From contig JAGVFW010000009.1 of NCBI GenBank assembly GCA_020057405.1, positions 1 through 61,366 of the forward strand: a DNA stretch of 61,366 nt. Reading direction: 5' to 3'. Of the stretch, positions 15,794 through 24,099 are shown piece after piece. The notes beneath the pieces were generated by a model, which saw only the letters and a list, made by a program, of their open reading frames with translations, had not been told where the DNA came from and ran no database searches. The position numbers and the translations under genes were made by a program. The DNA is from an archaeon (GTDB lineage Archaea > Micrarchaeota > Micrarchaeia > Norongarragalinales > UBA97). Every line of letters begins with the position of its first letter. Position 1 is the first letter of the stretch.

Positions 15794-17743
15794 TCATCTC
15801 ACCATTTTCTCCCGCATTTTGCGGATTTGCTCCCTTAGTTCGATTGCGCGCTCGAAGTCAAGCGTCTCTGCAGCGCGCTTCATTTCAGTCTCAATCTCAA
15901 TCATTTGCTTGCGCGACGGGGCGCGGCCGGATTTCGTCGCCTCAGCCAGCTCGCCCTCCAGGGCAGCGACTTTCTTGATGATTGAGGCAGGCGTGATGCC
16001 ATGGCTCTTGTTGTAGTTTAATTGATAGGCGCGGCGACGATTGGTCTCGGAGAGCGCTTTCTTGATTGAAGCGGTTTCGCGCTCGCAATAGAGGATGGCG
16101 CGGCTCTGGGAATTTCTTGCAGCGCGGCCGATTGTCTGGATGATGCTAGTTTCGTTGCGCAGGAAGCCCTCCTTGTCAGCATCGAGGATGGCGACTAAGC
16201 CTACTTCGGGAATGTCGAGTCCTTCCCGCAAGAGATTAATGCCAACGAGGCAATCGAATTCTCCGAGGCGCAGGCGGCGGATGATGTCGGTGCGCTCGAG
16301 AGTCTCGATTTCAGAGTGCAAGTAACGCGCTTTCAGGCCCTTCTTGAGGAGAAATTCGGTTAAGTCCTCGGACTGGCGCTTGGTGAGCGTGGTGATGAGA
16401 GTGCGGAAGCCGGCTTTCGTCGTTGCAACGACTTCATTGCACAAGTCCGCGATGCTGCCCTCGGTGGGCCGGACGATAACTTGCGGGTCGACAATGCCTG
16501 TTGGCCGCACGAGTTGCTCGACGACTTGGCTGCTGACTTTACGCTCGTATTCGCCCGGTGTTGCGGAAACGAAAATCGTGGGGCGCACGAGGGAGATTTT
16601 TTCGAATTCGGCGTACTTTAGCGGCCGGTTATCAAAAGCGCTTGGCAGGCGGAAGCCGTAGTCAACTAGGTTCTTCTTGCGCGAGAAGTCGCCGTTGTAC
16701 ATGCCGTGAAGCTGCGGAATGGTGACGTGGCTCTCGTCGATGACGATGAGCGAGTCGTCGGAAAAGAAGTCCATCAGGCAATACGGCTTTTCCCCGGGCT
16801 TTCGGCCATCGAAAAAGCGCGAGTAGTTTTCGATGCCCTTGCAAAAGCCGGTATTCTCAATCATTTCCGCGTCATAGTTCACGCGCGTTTTCAGACGATG
16901 CACGGCCATCTCGTCTTTCACGTGCGGCAGGCGCTCTTTCAGTTCTGCACGGATTGCGGCGACAACGGGCTTGACTCTTTCCTGCGGCACGACGAAGTGG
17001 CGGGCGGGGAAAATGCGCACAAAAGGCAGTTTTCCTAATGAGGCGGAATTGGTAGTTGAGAATGCAGTGATTGAGGCGATTGCGTCGTTCTCGAGCTGGA
17101 TGCGATAGTAAACGTGCTTGTAGGAAGGGAAGATGTCAACAATATTTCCGCGCGAACGCACATCACCCGAACCTGGAGCAGAGTCATTGCGCTCGTACTG
17201 GATTGCAGAAAGGGCCGCGATTAAGTCCCCGCGGCTCATCGAGTCGCCGGGCTTGAGTTCAACCGCCAGTTCCATATAGTCTTTGGGGCTGCCAAGGCCG
17301 TAGATGCAGGAAACGCTGGCGACAACAATAGTCGGCTCGCCTGAGAGGAGGGAGGCAGTTGCGGAAAAGCGCAACTGCTCGATTTTCTCATTCACCATCG
17401 CAGTCTTCTCGATGTAAGTGTCTGAGGACGGCAGGTAGCTCTCGGGCTGGTAGTAATCGTAGTAGGAAACAAAATACTCGACGTTGTTTTGCGGGAAGAA
17501 CTCCTTGAACTCGGAGTAAAGCTGGCTTGCTAGAGTCTTGTTGTGGCTGATGACAAGCGCGTTTTTGCCCGTTTGCGCGATGACGTTGGCGATTGTGAAA
17601 GTCTTTCCTGAGCCGGTGACGCCGAGGAGAGTCTGACGCTTGCCCTTGAGGACGCCGGACGAAAGCTCCGCTATTGCCTCTGGCTGGTCGCCGGTAGGCG
17701 AGAATCCCGACTGCAGGCGGAAACTCATCAGGTAAGACCGCAT
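15794..17743 (-). CDS. uvrB: Excinuclease ABC subunit B
   Basis: UvrB is the helicase-like damage-verification subunit. Seen in order: FSPTGDQPEAIAELSSG, Walker A GVTGSGKTFTIANV, the damage-probing beta-hairpin YYDYYQPESYLP, DESHVTIPQLHGMYNGD, helicase motifs GINLLREGLDIPEVGLVAILDADKEGFLR and QTIGRAARN, and the C-terminal UVR helix pair (AAETLDFERAIELREQIRKM) that binds UvrC. About 649 residues, a normal length. I use ATG 17743; ATG 17728 (MSFRLQSGFS) is also possible, and no clear TATA box decides between them. Confidence 0.95.
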   Translation of the reverse strand: MRSYLMSFRLQSGFSPTGDQPEAIAELSSGVLKGKRQTLLGVTGSGKTFTIANVIAQTGKNALVISHNKTLASQLYSEFKEFFPQNNVEYFVSYYDYYQPESYLPSSDTYIEKTAMVNEKIEQLRFSATASLLSGEPTIVVASVSCIYGLGSPKDYMELAVELKPGDSMSRGDLIAALSAIQYERNDSAPGSGDVRSRGNIVDIFPSYKHVYYRIQLENDAIASITAFSTTNSASLGKLPFVRIFPARHFVVPQERVKPVVAAIRAELKERLPHVKDEMAVHRLKTRVNYDAEMIENTGFCKGIENYSRFFDGRKPGEKPYCLMDFFSDDSLIVIDESHVTIPQLHGMYNGDFSRKKNLVDYGFRLPSAFDNRPLKYAEFEKISLVRPTIFVSATPGEYERKVSSQVVEQLVRPTGIVDPQVIVRPTEGSIADLCNEVVATTKAGFRTLITTLTKRQSEDLTEFLLKKGLKARYLHSEIETLERTDIIRRLRLGEFDCLVGINLLREGLDIPEVGLVAILDADKEGFLRNETSIIQTIGRAARNSQSRAILYCERETASIKKALSETNRRRAYQLNYNKSHGITPASIIKKVAALEGELAEATKSGRAPSRKQMIEIETEMKRAAETLDFERAIELREQIRKMREKMVR

Positions 17744-17836
17744 AGTTTTGGGGGCGCAAAGCATTAGATGCTTTCCTACAGCAGTTTGCCGGCCCAACGT
17801 GGCAGGAAAATCGGCCACTTGCGAACCGGGAGGCAG

Positions 17837-18667
17837 CTATGCTTTTCTTTCAAGCGCTTGCCTGTGACGCAAATACTCGTCGAGGAAGCGCTTTTCATCC
17901 GCTTCAGTCTCGAAAAGGCCGTTGGTGCCGAAATAGTCGTGCTTGCGGCTCAATTCCACAAAGCGCGTCGCCTCTTCAAGGCCGAACCTCTCGCTAGGCC
18001 TTTTGGCAAGCCGCTCGACGTACCCGAAATTCGTCAGGTGCGCGTGGTTCTTGCTGCTGTTGAAGACTATGTGCGCCGGATCGAGATTGAGCCTGAAATA
18101 GCCCGCGTGATGGTAGCTTGCAATCTCCCTGGCAACGGCGGTTATCACCTTATTGCGCAGGTTCCTGGGCTTGTTGGAAAAATCTGCGTACAAGCCGATG
18201 CCTGCAACCAAGCGAGTGTAAAGTGTGGACGAGTCGGACGCCGAGAGGAAGCCCAGGGGTTCCGGAGCTGCAAGCCCTTTTTGCCGCATTTCGAGAAGCA
18301 ACTTCATCATCTCGGGCGCGGGGTACCCTAACGGAATGACCGGCGAACGGCTTAATCCGGATTGCGGCAAAACCGCTTCTGTCAGCTCGGGAAATTCGAT
18401 TTCCAGTTGCTCTAGGGAAGTCGGGAGAAGGACTTCCCTTTTTGGGGCGAGTTTGGCAACAATGCGCAATCGCGCCCTTCCCCGCTTTGGCCTGACCTCG
18501 TAAACGACCGTCCCGCTCTTGAGCACCGACTTTCCCAGCTCCGGGTCGTGGCCATACCGAGCGACAAGCGTGCTCTTCTGCTCGTGCACGCCCGTGGTGA
18601 AAAGGCGTACCAAATCCTTCCTGAAGGTCAGCCTCCCGTTGCGGAAGGGAACCGTGACGAATTTCAT
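17837..18667 (-). CDS. Protein kinase-fold protein, probably inactive
   Basis: The C-terminal half resembles the catalytic lobe of small kinases (Bud32/RIO or Kdo-kinase type): ASYHHAGYFRLNLDPAHIVF corresponds to the catalytic loop H-x-D-x4-N, and HLTNFGYVERL to D-F-G. The loop Asp is kept, the loop Asn is His, and the metal-binding Asp of DFG is Asn, so catalysis is doubtful. The first 130 residues are a beta-rich part without a clear glycine loop. 276 residues from ATG 18667, with a GTTTAAAC box 29 bases upstream. The partner or substrate is unknown. Confidence 0.5.
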   Translation of the reverse strand: MKFVTVPFRNGRLTFRKDLVRLFTTGVHEQKSTLVARYGHDPELGKSVLKSGTVVYEVRPKRGRARLRIVAKLAPKREVLLPTSLEQLEIEFPELTEAVLPQSGLSRSPVIPLGYPAPEMMKLLLEMRQKGLAAPEPLGFLSASDSSTLYTRLVAGIGLYADFSNKPRNLRNKVITAVAREIASYHHAGYFRLNLDPAHIVFNSSKNHAHLTNFGYVERLAKRPSERFGLEEATRFVELSRKHDYFGTNGLFETEADEKRFLDEYLRHRQALERKA

Positions 18668-18777
18668 CAAGGAATTGTTCGAATCAGACTGTTTAAATCT
18701 GTTCTTTGGCCCAAGCATTGCAGAGGCCGCGGGCACATTGTTGCTTGCGGCCAACTCCATGAATGTAGTGCCTAACT

Positions 18778-21624
18778 ATGACCGAAAACGCGTTTGACTT
18801 GCTGCACCCGAAAATCGCGGCCCTAGCGAAAGCGCGCTTTGGCGAGCCAAGCGAAGTGCAGGCGGCAGCTATTCCGCTTGCAATGGCGGGCGAGAATGTC
18901 CTGGCAATCGCGCCTACTGGAAGTGGCAAGATGGAGGCGGCATTCCTTCCCGTCGTTAGTCGACTACTCGAGAGCACTGAGGCAGGGGACAAGGAAGGCA
19001 TCCGTTTTCTTTACATCACGCCCCTGCGTGCCCTCAACCGCGACATGCAACATAGAATGGAGTACTGGGCGCATTTGCTGGGGCTCTCGCTTGGCGTGCG
19101 CCACGGTGACACGAAACAAAGCGAGCGCGTCAAGCAAAAAATCAAGCCCCCCCAAATCATGGTCACCACTCCCGAGAGCTTAAGCACGATTTTGATTTCC
19201 CCAGGCATCCGCGACGCCCTGCGCAATGTCAAGTGGGTTGTTGTTGACGAGATACACGAGCTAATCGACAGCAAGCGCGGCGTGCAGCTATCGCTCGCCC
19301 TTGAGAGGCTGCGGGAGCGCGTGAAAGAAAAGGGCCCTGTGCAAAAAACACCGCGCGATTTCCAAATCATCGGGCTTAGCGCGACTGTGGGCGACGAGGC
19401 GAAGGCAGCTGAGTTTCTTTCCCCCAAGACTAAAGTCGCGCGGGCGGACCTCAAGCGCAAGATTGAGCTCAAAGTCGAGTTTCCCACGGTTGTCAAGGAC
19501 GCCGAGTTTGCGGCAAAGTGGCGCCTTGAGGGAGAGGCGGCTGCGCGAGTAGAGCGCTTGTCCCAGCTCATTGAGGAAAGCAAGAGCATTCTCGTTTTCG
19601 TAAACACGAGGAGCATGGCTGAAAGCCTGAGTGCATTGCTTTTCCAAGTCGAGATATTGCGGGGAAAGGTGGGCGTGCACCACGGTTCGCTCGCTCGCGA
19701 AAGCAGGATTGCGACCGAAGCGGAATTCAAGCGCGAGGGAACTGAAGGCGAGAAGAAACTAAAGGCGATTGTGTGCACGAGCAGCCTTGAGCTCGGCATC
19801 GATGTTGGCCGCATCGACATGGTGGTGCAGTACCACTCGCCCCGGCAGGTGACGCGCCTGCTGCAGAGAGTGGGGCGAAGCGGGCACAGAAAGAACCTCG
19901 TGCCAAAAGGAATTGTGCTTGCTGTCGCCGGCGGGGACTGCGTTGAAACTGCGGTACTGGCGCATCGCGCGCTTGGGGGAAAACTCGAGGCCATCAGGCT
20001 GCCAATAAACTGCCTTGACGTGCTTGGCGCCCAAGTGTCGGGATTTGTGCTTGACAAGTGCATCAATCCCGACGACAAGCTTGACACGAAAAGCGTCTAC
20101 GAGATTTTCAAGCGCTCGCCCTACTACCGCACGCTAGAGTTTTCCGAGTTCATCATGGTCTGCAAACAATTGTCGCAACAGCGGCTCCTCGCCTTAAGCG
20201 AGGACTTTGCAAGCCTGGCTCCAGCAAGGGCGACGAAGCTCTATTACTACGAAAACTTGAGCACCATCCGCGACCTGAGGCGATACTTTGTCAAGGACGC
20301 GGAAAAGCGGCGCAATGTCGCCGTCCTCGACGAGGAGTTTGTCGCCGAGTACCTGCAGAAGGGCGTGACGTTCATTTCGCGGGGCGTGCCTTGGAAAGTG
20401 CTAAGCATCACAGACGACGAAGTCATTGTGGAGCAGGCCCAAGACTTTACCGCAAGCATTCCGGATTGGGTGGGCGAGGAGATTCCCGTTGTCTTTGACG
20501 CGACGCAGGAATTCGCCGAGCTTCTTGAGAAGACGGGCAAGGGGCTTTTGGGAAAGTACGAACTTCTGCGCGACTACTCGTGCGCAGGAAGCGCTGCTGA
20601 CCAGATTCTTGCTTATGCGGAAAAGCAGCGCAAGTACTTTTTGCCCCAGAAAGGAAAATTCTTCCTCGAGGAGAGCGGCAAGACCCTGCTTCTGCACACT
20701 TTTGCGGGCAACGAGGCAAACGAGGCCCTCGCGCGGGCCATAGCGGCGATGCTGTCGGCAAGCCGCGGGGAAAGCACGAGGACGCGCGCGAGTGCCTACT
20801 CGATTGCATTCGAATTTTCCCACCCGCCCGACTCGAAGAAATTCCTCAAGATACTTGCTGAACTCGACGCGGACTCTGTTGAAAAAATCTTGCGCAACGC
20901 CATCCCCCACACTGCGATTTTCAGGAGCAGGTTCGTTGACGTGGCAAAGCGGTTCGGCATGATTCGGCGGGACGCTGACCTGAAGAGCATCAACATCAAG
21001 CGGTTGGTTGAGGCGAGCACTGAGACTCCAATTTGGCGCGAGGCTCTAAGCGAAGTGCTCACCGAGAAGATGGACATCCCGCGGCTGCGGCAAATCATCA
21101 AGTGGCCAGTCGAGCAAGTGATTCGCAGCGACTTGTCGCCATTGGCTTCCGAGTTCGTCGACCTGTATGCCAGCAGGGAACTCCTCGCAGCCGTCGAGCC
21201 TACCGCGCAGCTAATTGATGCGTTCAAGAAAAATTTGCTCGGCCAGCGGATGAAGCTCGTGTGCAACTACTGCCTCAACACTTTCAGCATTTACCTCAGG
21301 GAAGCGCCGGAAAAGATTTCCTGCCCTCACTGCCAAAGCACGCAGTCAACTCTCGCCGAGTACAGAAAAGTGCTGGAAAAGTCCGCGAAGGGAGAGAAAT
21401 TAGAGAAAGGCGAGGGCAAGCTTCTTGAGGACGCACGGCGAGTGGAGTCGCAAATCGGCGCGTACGGAGGAAAGGCGCTCATCGCGCTTGCAACTTACGG
21501 AGTCGGCCCCGACAGCGCAAGCCGCGTGCTCTCAAGGCTCCGCGACGACGAAGCGGAGTTCTACAGAGACCTCCTAGAGCAACAAAAGCAGTTCATCGCC
21601 AACCGCAAGTACTGGAAGGCCTAA
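18778..21624 (+). CDS. lhr: Lhr-family superfamily 2 helicase
   Basis: The 948-residue protein is a large DEAD/DEAH ATPase: Q-like motif EPSEVQAAAIP, Walker A APTGSGKMEA (Met in place of the usual Thr/Glu after the Lys), TPLRAL, TPESL, DEIHEL, GLSATVGD, then FVNTRSMAE, SSLELGIDVG and QRVGRSGH. A long Lhr-specific winged-helix and beta-barrel region follows, and near residues 825-860 two Cys pairs (CNYCLNTF ... CPHCQST) form a zinc finger. Lhr proteins unwind nucleic acids and act in repair or RNA quality control. The stop overlaps the convergent gene. Confidence 0.88.
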   Translation: MTENAFDLLHPKIAALAKARFGEPSEVQAAAIPLAMAGENVLAIAPTGSGKMEAAFLPVVSRLLESTEAGDKEGIRFLYITPLRALNRDMQHRMEYWAHLLGLSLGVRHGDTKQSERVKQKIKPPQIMVTTPESLSTILISPGIRDALRNVKWVVVDEIHELIDSKRGVQLSLALERLRERVKEKGPVQKTPRDFQIIGLSATVGDEAKAAEFLSPKTKVARADLKRKIELKVEFPTVVKDAEFAAKWRLEGEAAARVERLSQLIEESKSILVFVNTRSMAESLSALLFQVEILRGKVGVHHGSLARESRIATEAEFKREGTEGEKKLKAIVCTSSLELGIDVGRIDMVVQYHSPRQVTRLLQRVGRSGHRKNLVPKGIVLAVAGGDCVETAVLAHRALGGKLEAIRLPINCLDVLGAQVSGFVLDKCINPDDKLDTKSVYEIFKRSPYYRTLEFSEFIMVCKQLSQQRLLALSEDFASLAPARATKLYYYENLSTIRDLRRYFVKDAEKRRNVAVLDEEFVAEYLQKGVTFISRGVPWKVLSITDDEVIVEQAQDFTASIPDWVGEEIPVVFDATQEFAELLEKTGKGLLGKYELLRDYSCAGSAADQILAYAEKQRKYFLPQKGKFFLEESGKTLLLHTFAGNEANEALARAIAAMLSASRGESTRTRASAYSIAFEFSHPPDSKKFLKILAELDADSVEKILRNAIPHTAIFRSRFVDVAKRFGMIRRDADLKSINIKRLVEASTETPIWREALSEVLTEKMDIPRLRQIIKWPVEQVIRSDLSPLASEFVDLYASRELLAAVEPTAQLIDAFKKNLLGQRMKLVCNYCLNTFSIYLREAPEKISCPHCQSTQSTLAEYRKVLEKSAKGEKLEKGEGKLLEDARRVESQIGAYGGKALIALATYGVGPDSASRVLSRLRDDEAEFYRDLLEQQKQFIANRKYWKA

Positions 21625-22049
21625 TCGACGAGTATGCGTTCGGGAGAACGGCCATGGTGCGGTTGGTAGTGGGTGCATCCGCGCTCGTTTAGCAAGTGCG
21701 CTTTGATTGCATCCTTGACAAGCTCGTCGAATTTCGCTTTACTTTGCGGGTTTGAAAAAATCTTTGCGTCGTGGACAAAAAAGGACTTGATGGCGACATT
21801 TTTGAGGTTTTCATAAACAGCTTTGATGACTCGAACTGGCCGGCTGTGCTCGTCCTTGAGGCGGGGCTCTTCGCCAAGCTCCTTTGGAAACTCGAAAACT
21901 TGAACCAAGTGCATGCCGCCCCGGTGCTCGAGTGCCTCTAAAATTTCCCTGCTATCGTGAACGCGAACCTCGTAGTGTTCATGCGCAGGCAAGGCCGAAC
22001 TTGCCGGCTCGTGCCTATGATAGAGCGCATAGTGCGTCAGCGTGTGCAT
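21621..22049 (-). CDS. Hypothetical His-rich protein
   Basis: The 142-residue product (MHTLTHYALYHRHEPASSAL...) carries many His, including clusters at both ends (HRHEP, HEHYEVRVHD, HYQPHHGRSPERI). VRVIKAVYENLKNVAIKSFFVHDAKIF looks like a strand-helix-strand unit. No family is recognised. A CTTAAACTCC box lies about 24 bases before ATG 22049 on the minus strand, so it may have its own promoter. It overlaps the lhr stop by four bases. Confidence 0.5.
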   Translation of the reverse strand: MHTLTHYALYHRHEPASSALPAHEHYEVRVHDSREILEALEHRGGMHLVQVFEFPKELGEEPRLKDEHSRPVRVIKAVYENLKNVAIKSFFVHDAKIFSNPQSKAKFDELVKDAIKAHLLNERGCTHYQPHHGRSPERILVD

Positions 22050-22105
22050 ACTGAACTCTGGGCTTAAGGAGTTTAAGAGCGTTTGGGGGACGCAGGCGCG
22101 AAAAA

Positions 22106-22327
22106 TTAGCGCAAATCTTTCCTTCCAAACGCACCCAGGACAAAGCAATGCGAGAGGACTGCTTCGGCAATTGCGACAACGCCAGCAAAAGCCATGATGA
22201 ACTTGACAACGACATCCGGAACGAGGACGGCAATAACTATTGCCCCAGCGCCAATTGCGAGGCGAAAGAGGCGGTTGTCGGGCCCGATGTTTGGCGGACA
22301 GACTTTTTCAACGGGTTTCAATGCCAT
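22106..22327 (-). CDS. DUF2892 (YgaP-type) small membrane protein
   Basis: The 73-residue protein matches the DUF2892 pattern: CPPNIGPDNRLFRLAIGAGAI (N-x-G-x2-D-R-x2-R), a hydrophobic stretch, and a second helix ending VLSHCFVLGAFGR, where the C-x4-G-x2-G close is typical. Two membrane helices. The role of the family is not well known; in YgaP it anchors a rhodanese. It starts 6 bases after the 180-residue gene ends, so it is probably the last gene of the E2 operon. Confidence 0.7.
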   Translation of the reverse strand: MALKPVEKVCPPNIGPDNRLFRLAIGAGAIVIAVLVPDVVVKFIMAFAGVVAIAEAVLSHCFVLGAFGRKDLR

Positions 22328-22333
22328 CACTCT

Positions 22334-22876
22334 TCACGCTGCCTTGCCTAGTGGATAAACGCCCCTGCAAATGCGGCGGTGGTAAACGGTTAGGGGAATC
22401 TCGGTATTGAATGATATGCCCACTAGGGCGAGCTGCTTTTTGCGGGGCGTGGATGCTCCGACCGTGGTGCTAAAAGACTTGTAACCTAGGACTTTGAGCT
22501 TGTGGGCGGCGTGCTTCTCGGCAAAATAGCTCATCCCGATTATTGTCCCAGAATAGGGAGCCCGGTTCAAAATCTGGTAATCATCGGAAACTGCCTTAGA
22601 CCCCGCTCGTTCATAGGATACAAAGCCTAGGGCACGCTGGAAGCTGGACGGGTAGGACGCCTCCTGCAACGGCTTCAAAATGTGCTTTGGGATGCGCACG
22701 TGCTTTATCAAGGTAAGCGGCAACTCGCTGCTGCCTGACGCCTGGTTGTCGTCTGAAAACACGATGGTCGGGCTAGCCTTTCCGGAAGTCAGGTCAAACG
22801 CGAAAACCTCGTGGCCGCGCGTAGTGGTATGGTAAACCGCAAGATGCGTGATTGGCTTTGGTTCGGGCAACATCAT
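22334..22876 (-). CDS. Unknown protein of the E2 operon
   Basis: The 180-residue product (MMLPEPKPITHLAVYHTTTRGHEVFAFDLTSGK...) is beta-rich and basic, with no signal or membrane segment. Its start overlaps the stop of the 56-residue gene (ATGA at 22873-22876), which in turn overlaps the E2 gene, so the three are translationally coupled. I recognise no family. Features that may matter: a Ser/Thr-rich middle (GYKSFSTTVGASTPRKK) and a C-terminal Cys (RRICRGVYPLG). It could be a dedicated substrate, adaptor or regulator of the conjugation system; this is inference from position only. Confidence 0.6.
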   Translation of the reverse strand: MMLPEPKPITHLAVYHTTTRGHEVFAFDLTSGKASPTIVFSDDNQASGSSELPLTLIKHVRIPKHILKPLQEASYPSSFQRALGFVSYERAGSKAVSDDYQILNRAPYSGTIIGMSYFAEKHAAHKLKVLGYKSFSTTVGASTPRKKQLALVGISFNTEIPLTVYHRRICRGVYPLGKAA

Positions 22877-23043
22877 TTCACACCAATCATGGCTTTGAGC
22901 CTATCGATAAAAGAGACTTGCCTTGAATCGGCTACGCGTCCTTCAGGCTCCCACTTTTCAATGAACTGAACATCTTTTTCACTCGGCGGTGCCCGCTCCT
23001 CTAGAGCCAATTCCTTTACCGACAGCACGCGGGGTTTTGCCAT
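22873..23043 (-). CDS. 56-residue protein coupled to E2
   Basis: A short frame runs from ATG 23043 (overlapping the E2 stop as TAATG) to TGA 22873-22875 (overlapping the next ATG as ATGA). The product is acidic in the middle (EERAPPSEKDVQFIEKWEPEG) and ends QVSFIDRLKAMIGVK. That last part matches the C-terminal helix of the 254-residue protein at 24100-24864 (SFFYRLQKMLGLVK): SF-x2-RL-x2-M-[IL]-G. The tight coupling on both sides and the shared motif argue that it is real. A docking peptide or helper of the conjugation system is my inference. Confidence 0.65.
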   Translation of the reverse strand: MAKPRVLSVKELALEERAPPSEKDVQFIEKWEPEGRVADSRQVSFIDRLKAMIGVK

Positions 23044-23519
23044 TAGAGCACTATCCTCGGCTTGCCTGGCTTTGGCGCGAGTGCGCCTGGGGCGGCGAGG
23101 CCGTGTTCGACGAAATACTTTGCAGCTGATTTGTTAAGAGGGTCCGATGGGTTGGGGTGATCAAGCAGGTGGCGCAGTCCTTTGGCAAGCGAAACTAGAG
23201 TGAGGCCCTCGCTCCAGGCGTTGAGAATCTGGATGCACACTTTGCCGTCCTCGGCCCGGATGTTGGGGTGGAAAATTGGAGTCACCCACGTCACGTCGAT
23301 GCCACCCGCGTAAGGATAGTCGCGCAAAAGCTGCACGCGAACCTTGTGTGAATCGATTGTCTTTACCGTCCCGCCGTCAAGAAAGTAGCCTCGGCCGGAA
23401 AACTCGAGCACGTAGTCGGTGCGGTCGGCACTCGCAGTAAACTTGATGCCTGTGCGCGACAGCTCGGCAAACTCGTTGTCGATGCGGCGTTTCCAAATCG
23501 CTTGCGGAAGGCGGGGCAT
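23043..23519 (-). CDS. Ubiquitin-conjugating enzyme (E2)-like protein
   Basis: The 158-residue protein has a complete UBC fold in eukaryotic style. Helix 1 is at residues 6-22 (QAIWKRRIDNEFAEL), followed by the beta-meander with the P-x-x-x-P-like turn (RDYPYAGG). The HPN triad is at residues 84-86 (IFHPNI). The active cysteine is Cys95 in GKVCIQILNAWSEGLTL, with the Trp after it kept (Trp102). The helix block LAKGLRHLLDHPNPSDPLNKSAAKYF corresponds to the canonical 'L..PNP.DPLN..AA' segment. It should accept the modifier from E1 as a thioester. The start is ATG 23519, with the shared CAATTTATTG box 27 bases upstream; an ATG at 23540 would ignore that promoter. Confidence 0.9.
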   Translation of the reverse strand: MPRLPQAIWKRRIDNEFAELSRTGIKFTASADRTDYVLEFSGRGYFLDGGTVKTIDSHKVRVQLLRDYPYAGGIDVTWVTPIFHPNIRAEDGKVCIQILNAWSEGLTLVSLAKGLRHLLDHPNPSDPLNKSAAKYFVEHGLAAPGALAPKPGKPRIVL

Positions 23520-23541
23520 AGAAGAAAACCAGTATCGCAAG

Positions 23542-23551
23542 CAATTTATTG
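23542..23551. promoter_or_regulatory. Shared symmetric TATA-like box, E2 operon and divergent gene
   Basis: CAATTTATTG is centred at 23546.5, midway between the divergent starts at 23519 and 23573, about 27 bases from each. It reads as a TATA box on both strands (CAATAAATTG on the minus). Confidence 0.5.
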
Positions 23552-23572
23552 CCTGCGGCTGTTCGTTTTTGC

Positions 23573-23806
23573 ATGGACTTGCCTGAAGGCCTAGGATGGT
23601 ACGGCATTGCCGCCGTTTTTGCGGCCTACGCGGGCAACAGCCTCGCTTATTTCAACGCACAAAACCCACTCTACCCTGCGCTCAACTTCACGGGCGCCCT
23701 TGCGCTTATCGTCGACACGCGAGCGAAAAAAGACTGGCCCCTGTTCGCACTAAACCTTGTTTGGGCTGCGATTGCGGCTTACTCGCTTGCGAGAATCTAC
23801 TTTTAG
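23573..23806 (+). CDS. Small two-helix membrane protein
   Basis: The 77-residue product (MDLPEGLGWYGIAAVFAAYAG...) has hydrophobic segments at about residues 9-24, 33-47 and 56-75, the first and last clearly membrane-spanning. It is divergent from E2 and its stop codon overlaps that of the ubiquitin-like gene. ATG 23573 is favoured by the shared TATA box. Function and any link to the conjugation system are unknown. Confidence 0.55.
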   Translation: MDLPEGLGWYGIAAVFAAYAGNSLAYFNAQNPLYPALNFTGALALIVDTRAKKDWPLFALNLVWAAIAAYSLARIYF

Positions 23807-24045
23807 CCGCCGGTAGGATCGGGCATCAGAATTAGCTTGGCGCCCTCGGCCACTCCGGCTTCCTTTAGCGAGAGGTCGGGGTTGAGGATCTTGTTGTCGG
23901 CAGTTGCAAGCACGAAGCGGTCCTTGAGTTGGAGGTTCTCGGCCAGCACTTCAAGCACGCTGCCGACCGTGAACTGTGGCTCGACCGCCATAGTGATTTC
24001 CTTGCCGCTAGTTGAATGAGTCACCGTAACGTTGTATTCGACCAT
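23803..24045 (-). CDS. Ubiquitin-like modifier protein ending in Gly-Gly
   Basis: The 80-residue protein reads as a beta-grasp fold: strand 1 YNVTVTHS, strand 2 KEITMAVE, helix TVGSVLEVLAENLQL, strand FVLATAD, a turn with NKILNPDLSLKEAGVAEGAKLILM (the 'L..D.tL.E.Gi..g..l.l' pattern of ubiquitin). The chain ends DPTGG and then stop, so the Gly-Gly is exposed without processing. Placed between E2 and JAMM/RING genes, it is the obvious modifier. It starts at ATG 24045 with a GAGGGG site and the shared TATA 27 bases upstream. Lysines 15, 41, 52 and 61 could in principle carry chains. Confidence 0.85.
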   Translation of the reverse strand: MVEYNVTVTHSTSGKEITMAVEPQFTVGSVLEVLAENLQLKDRFVLATADNKILNPDLSLKEAGVAEGAKLILMPDPTGG

Positions 24046-24067
24046 CGCCGTTAGCCCCTCTGAAAGC

Positions 24068-24076
24068 TATTTATTA
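24068..24076. promoter_or_regulatory. Shared TATA-like box, modifier gene and JAMM/RING operon
   Basis: TATTTATTA is centred at 24072, midway between the divergent starts 24045 (minus) and 24100 (plus), so the modifier and the JAMM/RING operon are probably fired from one region and may be co-regulated. Confidence 0.5.
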
Positions 24077-24099
24077 CGCCCGATTAATAACCTTGCTGC

